From JBGSKY01 sp041740995 (lineage in GTDB: Bacteria > Planctomycetota > Planctomycetia > Pirellulales > Pirellulaceae), in contig JBGSKY010000177.1 of the NCBI GenBank assembly GCA_041740995.1, forward strand, positions 1 to 64,000: DNA of 64,000 bases, given 5' to 3'. Shown here piece by piece: positions 24,214-31,701 of this stretch. Every line of letters begins with the position of its first letter. The stretch's first letter is position 1. The position numbers and the translations under genes are program-made. The notes below the pieces were generated by a model. It saw only the letters and a list, made by a program, of their open reading frames with translations, ran no database searches and had not been told where the DNA came from.

Positions 24214-26847
24214 ATGGCCAACAAGATGACTTATTACTTCGGCAAGACAAAAACCGAAGGCAAGGGTGTCAGCAAGGATATTCTCGGAGGTAAGGGTGCC
24301 AACCTGGCCGACATGACCGCGATTGGATTGCCAGTCCCGCCGGGCTTCACCATCACCACTGAAATGTGCAAGGCGTACAATGACGGCGGCCAAAAGATGC
24401 CTGCCGGTTTGATGGATGACGTTCGCAAGCAAGTTGCGACAATGGAGAAAGAACTTGGCAAAAAATTCGGCGACAATAAAAATCCACTGCTCGTCTCGGT
24501 TCGCTCCGGCGCTGCCGTTTCGATGCCTGGGATGATGAACACTATTCTAAACTTGGGTATGAACGACGTTTCAACCGAAGGTCTAGCCAACGCGACTGGG
24601 AATCCCCGCTTCGCTTACGATTCCTATCGACGGCTGATCAATATGTTCGGCGATGTGGTCATGGGAATGCACCACGAAGACTTCGAAGAAGCGTTTGACG
24701 CGATTAAGAAAAAGTACAAAGCTAAAGAAGACACCGATGTGCCTGCGGAAGGTTTGAAGGAATTGTGCGAAGCTTACAAGAAGCTGTTCAAGGCCAAGAC
24801 TAAAGAAGAGTTCCCACAAGACCCGTTCAAGCAGCTCGAAAAGTCGATCAACGCGGTTTTCAATTCTTGGATGTCGAACAAAGCGATCAAGTATCGTGAA
24901 ATCGAAAACATCCGTGGCTTGCTGGGCACCGCCGTCAATTGCCAATCAATGGTCTACGGCAACATGGGTGACGACTCGGGAACCGGTGTCGCGTTCACTC
25001 GAAATCCAAACACAGGCGAGAATAAATTTTTCGGTGAATTCCTGATTAACGCTCAGGGTGAAGACGTCGTCGCAGGCATTCGAACGCCGCAACCGACTGA
25101 AGAAATGTCAAAGTGGAACAAAGCCGTCTACAAGCAATTGATGGAAATCAAAGACACGCTTGAAAAGCACTATAAGAACATGCAGGATATCGAGTTCACC
25201 ATTGAAAAGGGAACTCTTTACATGCTGCAAACTCGAAACGGCAAACGTACCGGAACCGCAGCTGTGAAGATGGCTTGCGATATGGTCAAGGAAAAGCTGA
25301 TCGACGAAAAGACAGCTGTGATGCGAGTTCCGGCCAGCGATTTGAACCAACTGTTGCTGCCGAGCTTTGAACCGGCGGCGTGGGCCAAAGCGGTCAAAAT
25401 CGGTAAAGGTTTGCCAGCCTCACCAGGTGCAGCTGTGGGAGCACTAGCCTTCACACCGGAAGACGCCAAAGCTCGAGCGCTCAAGGGCGAAAGCGTTATT
25501 CTGATCCGCAAAGAAACCAGCCCTGAAGACGTCGATGGCATGCACGCCGCAGCGGGCATTTTGACCAGCACCGGCGGTATGACTAGCCACGCGGCGGTAG
25601 TCGCTCGCGGTTGGGGACGATGCTGCGTCGCAGGTGCAAGTGGCGTGAAGATCGACTTGAAGGCCAAGAAAGCGGTCATCGACGGCAAGACCTATGGCGA
25701 AAAAGATATCCTCAGTATTAACGGAACCAGCGGCGAAATCGCTGCAGGTTCGATTCAAACGCAAGCAGCGAGCTTGTCGGGCGATTTCGCGAAGCTGATG
25801 AAGTGGGCTGACCAATATCGAACGCTGAAGATTCGCACCAACGCCGATTCGCCAGCCGATAGCATTCGTGCCCGCGAATTCGGAGCTGAAGGTATCGGTC
25901 TGTGCCGAACAGAGCATATGTTCTTCGGTGGCGAGCGTACTAAAGCAATTCGCGAAATGATTTTGTCGCACGACGAAGCGGCTCGACGCAAGGCGCTGGC
26001 GAAATTGCTGCCGTTCCAACGCGACGACTTTGTTGGCATTTTCACTGCCATGAAGGGCTTTCCAGTCACGATCCGTTTGCTTGATCCACCGTTGCACGAA
26101 TTCGTTCCGCACGATGAAAAAGGCCAGAAGGAAATGGCTACCGAAATGGGACTCAAGCCAGCCGAGATTAAGGCTCGCGTCGATTCCTTGCACGAATTCA
26201 ATCCAATGCTCGGTCATCGCGGTTGCCGTTTGTCTGTCACCTATCCGGAAATTCTTGAGATGCAAGTTCGAGCTATCGTCGAAGCGGCGATCGAATGCAA
26301 GAACAAGAAGATTGACGCGATTCCTGAGATCATGATTCCGTTGGTTGGTACCGAAGCCGAATTGAAAATGCTTCGCGCCAAGACCGAAGAAGTCATCGCA
26401 ACGGTGAAGAAAGAAAAAGCGTTCAAGGGCAAGCTCGATATCTTGATCGGTACGATGATCGAAGTGCCTCGTGCGGCGCTGACGGCTAACGAAATCGCTC
26501 GCCAAGCGGACTTCTTCAGCTTCGGCACCAACGACTTGACGCAAATGACTTTCGGTTTCAGTCGCGACGATGTGAATTCGTTCATGCCTGACTACTTGAA
26601 GCACGACATCTTGTTGGTCGATCCGTTCCAGTCGCTCGACACGTCCGGCGTTGGCCAGTTGGTCGAGATGGCTGTCAAGAAAGGTCGCGGCACCACGAAG
26701 GGCTTGAAGTGCGGAATTTGCGGCGAGCACGGTGGAGATCCTGCGTCGATCAAGTTCTGCCACGATGTGGGACTGGACTACGTCAGTTGCTCACCATTCC
26801 GAGTGCCAATCGCTCGCCTAGCAGCAGCCCAAGCTGCGATGAAGTAG
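24214..26847 (+). CDS. ppdK: Pyruvate, phosphate dikinase
   Basis: 877 residues from ATG 24214, the standard size; AGGA lies about 6 bases before it. The longer open frame (to 24067) would add 49 residues with no family match and would overlap the promoter. Domains in order: ATP-grasp nucleotide-binding part (ILGGKGANLADMTAIGLPVP, PLLVSVRSGAAVSMPGMMNT), the swivelling phosphohistidine domain with H459 in GGMTSHAAVVARGWG, and the PEP/pyruvate TIM barrel (GIGLCRTEHMFF, SFGTNDLTQMTFG) with the catalytic C836 in GICGEHGGDP. It interconverts ATP+phosphate+pyruvate with AMP+diphosphate+PEP, serving gluconeogenesis or PPi-linked glycolysis in the cytoplasm. It stands alone. Confidence 0.97.
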   Translation: MANKMTYYFGKTKTEGKGVSKDILGGKGANLADMTAIGLPVPPGFTITTEMCKAYNDGGQKMPAGLMDDVRKQVATMEKELGKKFGDNKNPLLVSVRSGAAVSMPGMMNTILNLGMNDVSTEGLANATGNPRFAYDSYRRLINMFGDVVMGMHHEDFEEAFDAIKKKYKAKEDTDVPAEGLKELCEAYKKLFKAKTKEEFPQDPFKQLEKSINAVFNSWMSNKAIKYREIENIRGLLGTAVNCQSMVYGNMGDDSGTGVAFTRNPNTGENKFFGEFLINAQGEDVVAGIRTPQPTEEMSKWNKAVYKQLMEIKDTLEKHYKNMQDIEFTIEKGTLYMLQTRNGKRTGTAAVKMACDMVKEKLIDEKTAVMRVPASDLNQLLLPSFEPAAWAKAVKIGKGLPASPGAAVGALAFTPEDAKARALKGESVILIRKETSPEDVDGMHAAAGILTSTGGMTSHAAVVARGWGRCCVAGASGVKIDLKAKKAVIDGKTYGEKDILSINGTSGEIAAGSIQTQAASLSGDFAKLMKWADQYRTLKIRTNADSPADSIRAREFGAEGIGLCRTEHMFFGGERTKAIREMILSHDEAARRKALAKLLPFQRDDFVGIFTAMKGFPVTIRLLDPPLHEFVPHDEKGQKEMATEMGLKPAEIKARVDSLHEFNPMLGHRGCRLSVTYPEILEMQVRAIVEAAIECKNKKIDAIPEIMIPLVGTEAELKMLRAKTEEVIATVKKEKAFKGKLDILIGTMIEVPRAALTANEIARQADFFSFGTNDLTQMTFGFSRDDVNSFMPDYLKHDILLVDPFQSLDTSGVGQLVEMAVKKGRGTTKGLKCGICGEHGGDPASIKFCHDVGLDYVSCSPFRVPIARLAAAQAAMK

Positions 26848-27194
26848 ACGCGACCTAATGGGTTTTGATCGCGGTGAGCGTACGTCGCAAGCCGCGAGGT
26901 AACGTAAATAAAGCGTAGCGAAACTCGTCAAGAGCTTTGTTTTTCAAAAGGCATTTCCGTAAGCCGAGAGCACTGGCTACATTTGCTACCGCTTGTCCAA
27001 GCGTTATTTGGGACGAACCGAAGCCAGCCTGCCGATATCAAAGCGATTGATAGGCCAGCTTTAGTTAAACTGGCGTAGGTGCGTCGCCCGATGGGAAACC
27101 GCAATGACAAGCCGATGTCCGAGACATATTTGCCGATGGCGGAAGCCGCCGGCATGCTCCGAAGTCCCGTCGGCAATTCTCTATTTGCTAGGCC
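26848..27194. other. Intergenic region after ppdK
   Basis: About 345 bases between convergent genes. A hairpin CGCGA...TCGCG lies at 26849-26873 directly after the ppdK stop but has no T run. A family-B repeat is at 26914-26939. Around 27085-27180 a GCCGATG motif recurs (two GCCGATGTCC/GCCGATGGCG-like segments). No gene is evident. Confidence 0.5.
26914..26939. repeat. Family-B repeat, single copy
   Basis: GTAGCGAAACTCGTCAAGAG then CTTTG: the stem GAAACTC/GAGCTTT is imperfect, with loop GTCAA. A possible decayed inverted partner ends in TGCTACC near 27010. Same family as 14002-14078 and 15637-15735. Confidence 0.65.
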
Positions 27195-27806
27195 CTATTT
27201 TTTGCCAAACATCTGGCTCATGCCCAGCTTCATGATATCGGCCATATCGAAGTCGCCGTCGCCATCTTGATCGAACAACGAGCCGAGTATCGAAGCACTG
27301 CCACTCTTCTTAATAGAGGCGCGTTCTTGTTGAAGGACGTCGTGGACATTGCCGCTGTCGTTCGCCTTGGCTTTGTTCGTTAGCGCGCCCAGGACCATTG
27401 GTCCGAGCATCGCGATCAGCGAGCTGACTTGGCTGCTGCTCAAGCCGCTGTTTTTGCCGATTGACGATTCAATGCGTTCTTTCTTCTGGCCAAAAAGGCC
27501 ACCCAAAATGTCGCTCATTCCGGCCGCTTCACGTTGTGGCTGTTGGACTGGAACGTGCGGCTGAGCATGGGATTGTGGCGGTGGAGCAGCGGCGGCAGCG
27601 GTGCCCCTGTCGACGCCAAGCTTGCGATAAAGATCGTCGATAGAAGTTTGGCCACTGCTGGAACGTCCTAACGCTTCGATCATCGTCGGCAAAGCAGCAG
27701 AAATTGCAGATTCAGTTTGTTTGCGATCAGCACCGATTTTTGAAGCCATCTGATCCACATTGCCGCCTGCCAATTGGCCTAAAACCAAATCAAGTATGCC
27801 CGACAT
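27195..27806 (-). CDS. DUF937-domain protein with a calcium-binding-like tail
   Basis: 203 residues. Two DUF937-type helical modules are visible: residues 1-60 (LDLVLGQLAGGNVDQMASKI, ALPTMIEALGRS) and about 100-160 (GLFGQKKERIESSIGKNSGL, LIAMLGPMVLGAL). Between them is a Pro/Ala/Gln-rich linker (AAAAPPPQSHAQPHVPVQQP). The C-terminus carries DQDGDGDFDMADIMKLG, a DxDxDG loop like those of EF hands and dockerins, with Asp at position 12. DUF937 proteins resemble YidB of enterobacteria; function is unknown. AGGA about 9 bases before the ATG supports the start. Divergent from the cyclotransferase-like gene. Confidence 0.85.
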   Translation of the reverse strand: MSGILDLVLGQLAGGNVDQMASKIGADRKQTESAISAALPTMIEALGRSSSGQTSIDDLYRKLGVDRGTAAAAAPPPQSHAQPHVPVQQPQREAAGMSDILGGLFGQKKERIESSIGKNSGLSSSQVSSLIAMLGPMVLGALTNKAKANDSGNVHDVLQQERASIKKSGSASILGSLFDQDGDGDFDMADIMKLGMSQMFGKK

Positions 27807-27969
27807 TTTCTTAATTCCTGTACAAAATGAGATTGCTCAAAACGGTATCGTCAGAGCATCATACGAGTGAACGCGAACCTCGCCCAAAGTGTCCATTGAG
27901 ACAACTACGGCGAACCGCAATTATTATAGCGGTCGTTGTCCGATGATCAGTAGTGCCGATAAATTTTCT

Positions 27970-28416
27970 ATGTCCAACAACCATCAAATTTTCGTCTACG
28001 GCACGTTGTTGGGCGGTCGTTTGCGATTCCCTGTATGGCCAAAAAATTCGATTTCCATCCAAATCGCGTGTACTGCTGGGCTCATGTATGACCTTGGACC
28101 TTATCCAGCAATCATTTCGGGAAATGGATGGATCGCCGGAGAAGTTCACCGAATCGGCGACGAGGACTGGCCTGAAACGATCGCCGCGCTCGACGCATTT
28201 GAGGAATATAAACCGCACGACATAGCTACCAGTTTGTACACGCGACAACTCGTCGACGTCGAACTGGCTGACGGTCAAGTAAGCCACGCGTGGGCCTACT
28301 TCTTGCAGGACGTGACGATTCAGAACGGGCTGGGGACAAAGTATCCGCTAGTGGAAGCGACCACAACGATCAACGCCCGGCTTTGCCAAGTCTGGAATTT
28401 CAAGCCAACGCGTTGA
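27970..28416 (+). CDS. Gamma-glutamylcyclotransferase-like (AIG2/GGCT) protein
   Basis: 148 residues from ATG 27970; the frame continues upstream to 27889 but the fold begins at HQIFVYGTLLGG. The YGTL substrate loop, GLMYDLGPYPAIISG and the acidic segment LDAFEEYKP (expected to hold the catalytic Glu) are typical of the GGCT-like fold, which releases 5-oxoproline from gamma-glutamyl peptides or amines. The exact substrate is unknown. A perfect 10-bp palindrome lies two bases after the stop codon. Confidence 0.8.
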   Translation: MSNNHQIFVYGTLLGGRLRFPVWPKNSISIQIACTAGLMYDLGPYPAIISGNGWIAGEVHRIGDEDWPETIAALDAFEEYKPHDIATSLYTRQLVDVELADGQVSHAWAYFLQDVTIQNGLGTKYPLVEATTTINARLCQVWNFKPTR

Positions 28417-28417
28417 A

Positions 28418-28455
28418 AGAGCAAGTTTAGTCCAGGACTTGTCCTGGACTGCTCT
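28418..28455. repeat. Perfect palindrome directly after the cyclotransferase-like gene
   Basis: AGTCCAGGAC (28429-28438), two T, then GTCCTGGACT (28441-28450): ten perfect pairs. An outer AGAGC/GCTCT pair (28418-28422 and 28451-28455) extends it, with AAGTTT unpaired on one side. There is no T run. It may act as a transcript-end hairpin or be a dispersed repeat; a decayed relative (CCAGGACAAATCCTAG) is at 36523-36538. Confidence 0.7.
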
Positions 28456-28670
28456 GTGCAGAGGTCTGAATAGATGTCTGATGCGCTGACAGGCTCGAAG
28501 ACCTTCCTACCTTTGTTCGTCTGCCCTAATCGCCTCAATTGCCTAGTTTAGAATTGCAACCTTTCAGCCGCGCGGCCTCGATTCTTGCGAAGATCTATCT
28601 GGCATCTGGCCGAACATGTTTGATATGGTCGCGGCGGGACCTCTTCGACGTATCACTTTCAAGACGAAAA

Positions 28671-29384
28671 ATGCGCAAAGAAAACATTTTGCGACGCATC
28701 GCAGTGCTGGCACTCACGCTTGCCTGTTGCTATGGCTGCGCCGACGGTCCATTCTATGCGCTCAAGAAGTTGAATCCGTACTACCAGCGGCAATGGGCGA
28801 AAGACAGCGCCCTAGGTCCGACTTATCAAGAGCGGATCGCTGAAATGCGGTTGCTTCGTTCGCAATTGACGACCATGACGGCGGCAGAGCAGTCTGAATG
28901 GATGGAAATGATCGATGCGATTATTGAACATGATCCCGGACCGGAAATGCGGCGCGAAGCCGTTTTGGCTTTGTCCGATGTAAACTCCGATGCCGCGTTC
29001 GCTTTGTTGCAAAAAGCAAGCAGCGACGAAAATCGAAAGGTTCGCATGGCCGTCTGCGAGTCGACAAAAAACAAAGATCCCGACAAAGCAATGCCGCTTT
29101 TGCAGTCTCTGCTGAAGGATGAAGACGTTGAAGGCGTACAGCTTGCTGCAATCACGGCGCTTGGCGAGTTCAAAGGGCCGCAAGCTGAGGGCATGTTGGC
29201 AGGCGTGCTTCAAGAGCGTTCACCCGCGGTGCAGTACGCGGCAACGCAAGCTCTCGCGAAGTCGACCGGCAAAAAATACGGCGGCGATGTGGCGAAATGG
29301 AAAAGCTATCTCGCTGGCCAACCTACCGAAGAGGTGACGCCAACGATCGCCGAACGCGTGACGGACTGGATTCCGTTTTATTAA
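28671..29384 (+). CDS. HEAT-repeat protein, probably exported
   Basis: 237 residues from ATG 28671; 44 further upstream codons are open but precede the signal-like segment. The N-terminus (RRIAVLALTLACCYGCADG) is a hydrophobic export signal with several Cys, possibly a lipoprotein, although the lipobox is not canonical. Residues 75-220 form HEAT/PBS-lyase-type helical repeats (EMRREAVLALSDVNSDAAFA, VRMAVCESTKNKDPDKAMPL, VQLAAITALGEFKGPQAEGM, VQYAATQALAKSTG). Such repeats bind proteins; no enzymatic motif is visible. It begins a co-directional run reaching 36.5 kb. Confidence 0.82.
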   Translation: MRKENILRRIAVLALTLACCYGCADGPFYALKKLNPYYQRQWAKDSALGPTYQERIAEMRLLRSQLTTMTAAEQSEWMEMIDAIIEHDPGPEMRREAVLALSDVNSDAAFALLQKASSDENRKVRMAVCESTKNKDPDKAMPLLQSLLKDEDVEGVQLAAITALGEFKGPQAEGMLAGVLQERSPAVQYAATQALAKSTGKKYGGDVAKWKSYLAGQPTEEVTPTIAERVTDWIPFY

Positions 29385-29423
29385 CGGTCCGCCTACGACG
29401 CAGTCCGAATTGCAAATAAACTT

Positions 29424-29454
29424 TTGATGCATTGGATTAAAAACCGTGCATCAA
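29424..29454. promoter_or_regulatory. Inverted repeat TTGATGCA-N15-TGCATCAA
   Basis: Eight perfect pairs at 29424-29431 and 29447-29454 with a 15-base AT-rich spacer. It lies 40 bases after the HEAT gene and about 50 before the most plausible start of the next gene (29503). It could be an operator or a weak transcript-end hairpin. It overlaps the extended start at 29446, which argues against that start. Confidence 0.4.
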
Positions 29455-29502
29455 TCCCGCCAAAATTGTTTGATCAATTTGAAACTCTATTCAAGCTGGC
29501 TC

Positions 29503-31590
29503 ATGTCTAAGAACTTCTGCGAAAACCCGTTCACAAAAATCGACCGCTCGGCGTTGGCCTCGGTTTGGAAATGTGGAGCCGCGGCAAACCGCGTGCGACG
29601 GATCCGTTTTCTGAGTGCAATGATTCCGATCACGCTGTTGATGACATCCGTTCCAGTGCAATCTGTTCGCAGCGAAGAGTTCACGCAAACGCTGGTCATC
29701 ACACCTGGCCCAAACAACCCGTTACGAGGCGCTTCAACGCAACCGGCTGCGCTCGCTCCGAAGGTCGAGCCGCTATCGACCGGTGCGCCGCTATCGATTC
29801 CAAAGGCGATCGACGAGCCGGCAACCAAGTCTGCACCGAAATCACCGGAGACAAGGTTTCAAATAACGCCTCCAATCATCGGCCCACTGGTCAAGCCCCC
29901 AAACATTGGCGAGATCACGCAACAGTTCAATCAATTTGACTTGCTTGGCGGTCAAGCTAGCGAGATTGCCGTCGCCAAAGAGCCTCAATTAAATCTAAAA
30001 AGCATCGACGAAGAAGCGATGCAACAATTTGAAGCGATGGTCGACGCGCCAGCAGAACCGAGATTTTTAAAGCGGACCGACGAATCCAATGAGCTGACCA
30101 GCGATCAATTGGCCGATCTTGACTTGCAAGAAGAATCGGACCTCGTCGATCCGATCAGCGAGCTCGTCACAGCCGCTCCGTTGCTGATGAGCGACGCGTT
30201 TGTGGATAGCGAATCGATGGCCTCGCTCGACTCCGAACCAGTCGATACACCCAAGAGCGATGCCGCCGTTTTAGATCTGACCAACCTCGATCGCAGTGAA
30301 AAGAAGTCCGAGCCAGAGGATTTATCGCTGCCCGAGAGCTTGTCGTCAAACCGACCGGTAATGCGAACGCCAAAACCGATCGTCATCGAGCCAGAATTGC
30401 TAAACGGCTTGAGCAGCAAAACCGAGACAGCGCCGGAACAATCGCCGTCTCGCAAGACCGTTCGAATCGAAACCCCATCCTCTAGCGCCGAACGCGAGCT
30501 TCAAAAATTGGCCAGCGTTCCGTCATTGCCGGTCGCTCGTTCGATGCCTGCTCCGCCACCGATCCCCGCCCAAACGCCGCTTGATCCTTCACAAGTCTAT
30601 CGAGCTCAAAGAGTCGATTTGGCGCTGCAATACTATCTCGACAATCCAGAATCGGTCAGCGTCCGTGGACCTTGGGCTGTGATGCATGCCCTGTTGCCCT
30701 TTGGTGTCGAAGCGGATTTGATGGCCGGTACACAGCGCGTCAACGCGATCGCTTGGTTGTGTTCCAATCGCGTTTGCAGTCGCCAGCAAATGTTTTCGCC
30801 GGTTGGTCAAGCCTCGTTTCGCCCCAACGTCGGCGACGGTGTCCAAGGGCACGAGGGGCAATTCCTAGCCATGCTCGCCCAATCCAAAGTCCCATCGCGA
30901 TATCCGATCGTTGTCAGCAACCGACAGTTCTCGATCGAGAATCTGGTCCAGTACGAGATGGCGACATGCCGCCCCCGAACTGAGCTAACATTCAAACTTA
31001 TAGGTCTGAGCTACTATCTTGGAACTCAGCAATCGTGGCGATCCAGTGATCGTCAATCTTGGAACATCGAGCGATTGGTTGCTGAGGAAATGGCCCAGCC
31101 GATCAACGGCGCCGCGTGCGGTGGGACGCATCGGCTAATGGGAATCTCGTTCGCTCTAAAACAGCGTCGCGAAGAGAACCAGCCGCTCAGCGGACGCTAT
31201 GCCGCAGCGGAACGCTACATTCAAGACTACATTCAATACGCGTGGAGTTTACAAAATCCAGATGGCTCCTTCAGTACCGAATGGTTAGAAGCTCGCGCGG
31301 CCGCTCCGAAGGATGATCGCAAAGTTCAAACGACTGGGCACATCCTCGAATGGCTGCTGTTCGCGACGCCGGCCGAGGGGCTAAAGAATCGACGCGTTGA
31401 TGCTTCAATTGATTATTTGATCAGTCAAGTCTATGACAAGCGAAATGAAAAGTGGGCCATCGGACCACGCGGTCACGCACTGCGAGCTTTGGCGCTCTAT
31501 CGCCAAAAGTGCATCGGGCAAACGGAACCGCTGACGTCGCAGTACTCGATGGCCAAAGCGGCCTACGCAAGACCAACAACTAACCGCTGA
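29503..31590 (+). CDS. Large secreted protein with a helical toroid-like C-terminal domain
   Basis: 695 residues from ATG 29503 (714 if the GTG at 29446 is used). A hydrophobic export segment is at about residues 35-55 (RFLSAMIPITLLMTSVPVQS). Residues ~60-380 are acidic, Ser/Pro-rich and probably disordered (LDLQEESDLVDPISELVTAA). The C-terminal ~310 residues are well ordered and helical: VDLALQYYLDNPESVSVRGP, FGVEADLMAGTQRVNAIAWL, GAACGGTHRLMGISFALKQR, WSLQNPDGSFSTEWLEARAA, QTTGHILEWLLFATP. The QNPDGSF and GGTHRL pattern resembles alpha/alpha-toroid proteins (terpene-cyclase or prenyltransferase-like folds), but I see no catalytic motif, so function is unknown. Confidence 0.75.
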   Translation: MSKNFCENPFTKIDRSALASVWKCGAAANRVRRIRFLSAMIPITLLMTSVPVQSVRSEEFTQTLVITPGPNNPLRGASTQPAALAPKVEPLSTGAPLSIPKAIDEPATKSAPKSPETRFQITPPIIGPLVKPPNIGEITQQFNQFDLLGGQASEIAVAKEPQLNLKSIDEEAMQQFEAMVDAPAEPRFLKRTDESNELTSDQLADLDLQEESDLVDPISELVTAAPLLMSDAFVDSESMASLDSEPVDTPKSDAAVLDLTNLDRSEKKSEPEDLSLPESLSSNRPVMRTPKPIVIEPELLNGLSSKTETAPEQSPSRKTVRIETPSSSAERELQKLASVPSLPVARSMPAPPPIPAQTPLDPSQVYRAQRVDLALQYYLDNPESVSVRGPWAVMHALLPFGVEADLMAGTQRVNAIAWLCSNRVCSRQQMFSPVGQASFRPNVGDGVQGHEGQFLAMLAQSKVPSRYPIVVSNRQFSIENLVQYEMATCRPRTELTFKLIGLSYYLGTQQSWRSSDRQSWNIERLVAEEMAQPINGAACGGTHRLMGISFALKQRREENQPLSGRYAAAERYIQDYIQYAWSLQNPDGSFSTEWLEARAAAPKDDRKVQTTGHILEWLLFATPAEGLKNRRVDASIDYLISQVYDKRNEKWAIGPRGHALRALALYRQKCIGQTEPLTSQYSMAKAAYARPTTNR

Positions 31591-31701
31591 GTCGCATTGC
31601 TCCATAGCACAGGCGTCTAGTCTGAGCGTAGAATGTAGCTTTGGCTTCTCGCCTACGCTGCAGTCTTTCGCGGCGGCGAGCTAACGGGTGGGGTTTTCCA
31701 G

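Noticed and set aside
25444..26763. 439-codon open frame on the minus strand opposite ppdK
   Set aside because: It lies wholly inside the clear ppdK gene, is full of low-quality Arg/His/Gln sequence and has no domain; it is a shadow of codon bias.
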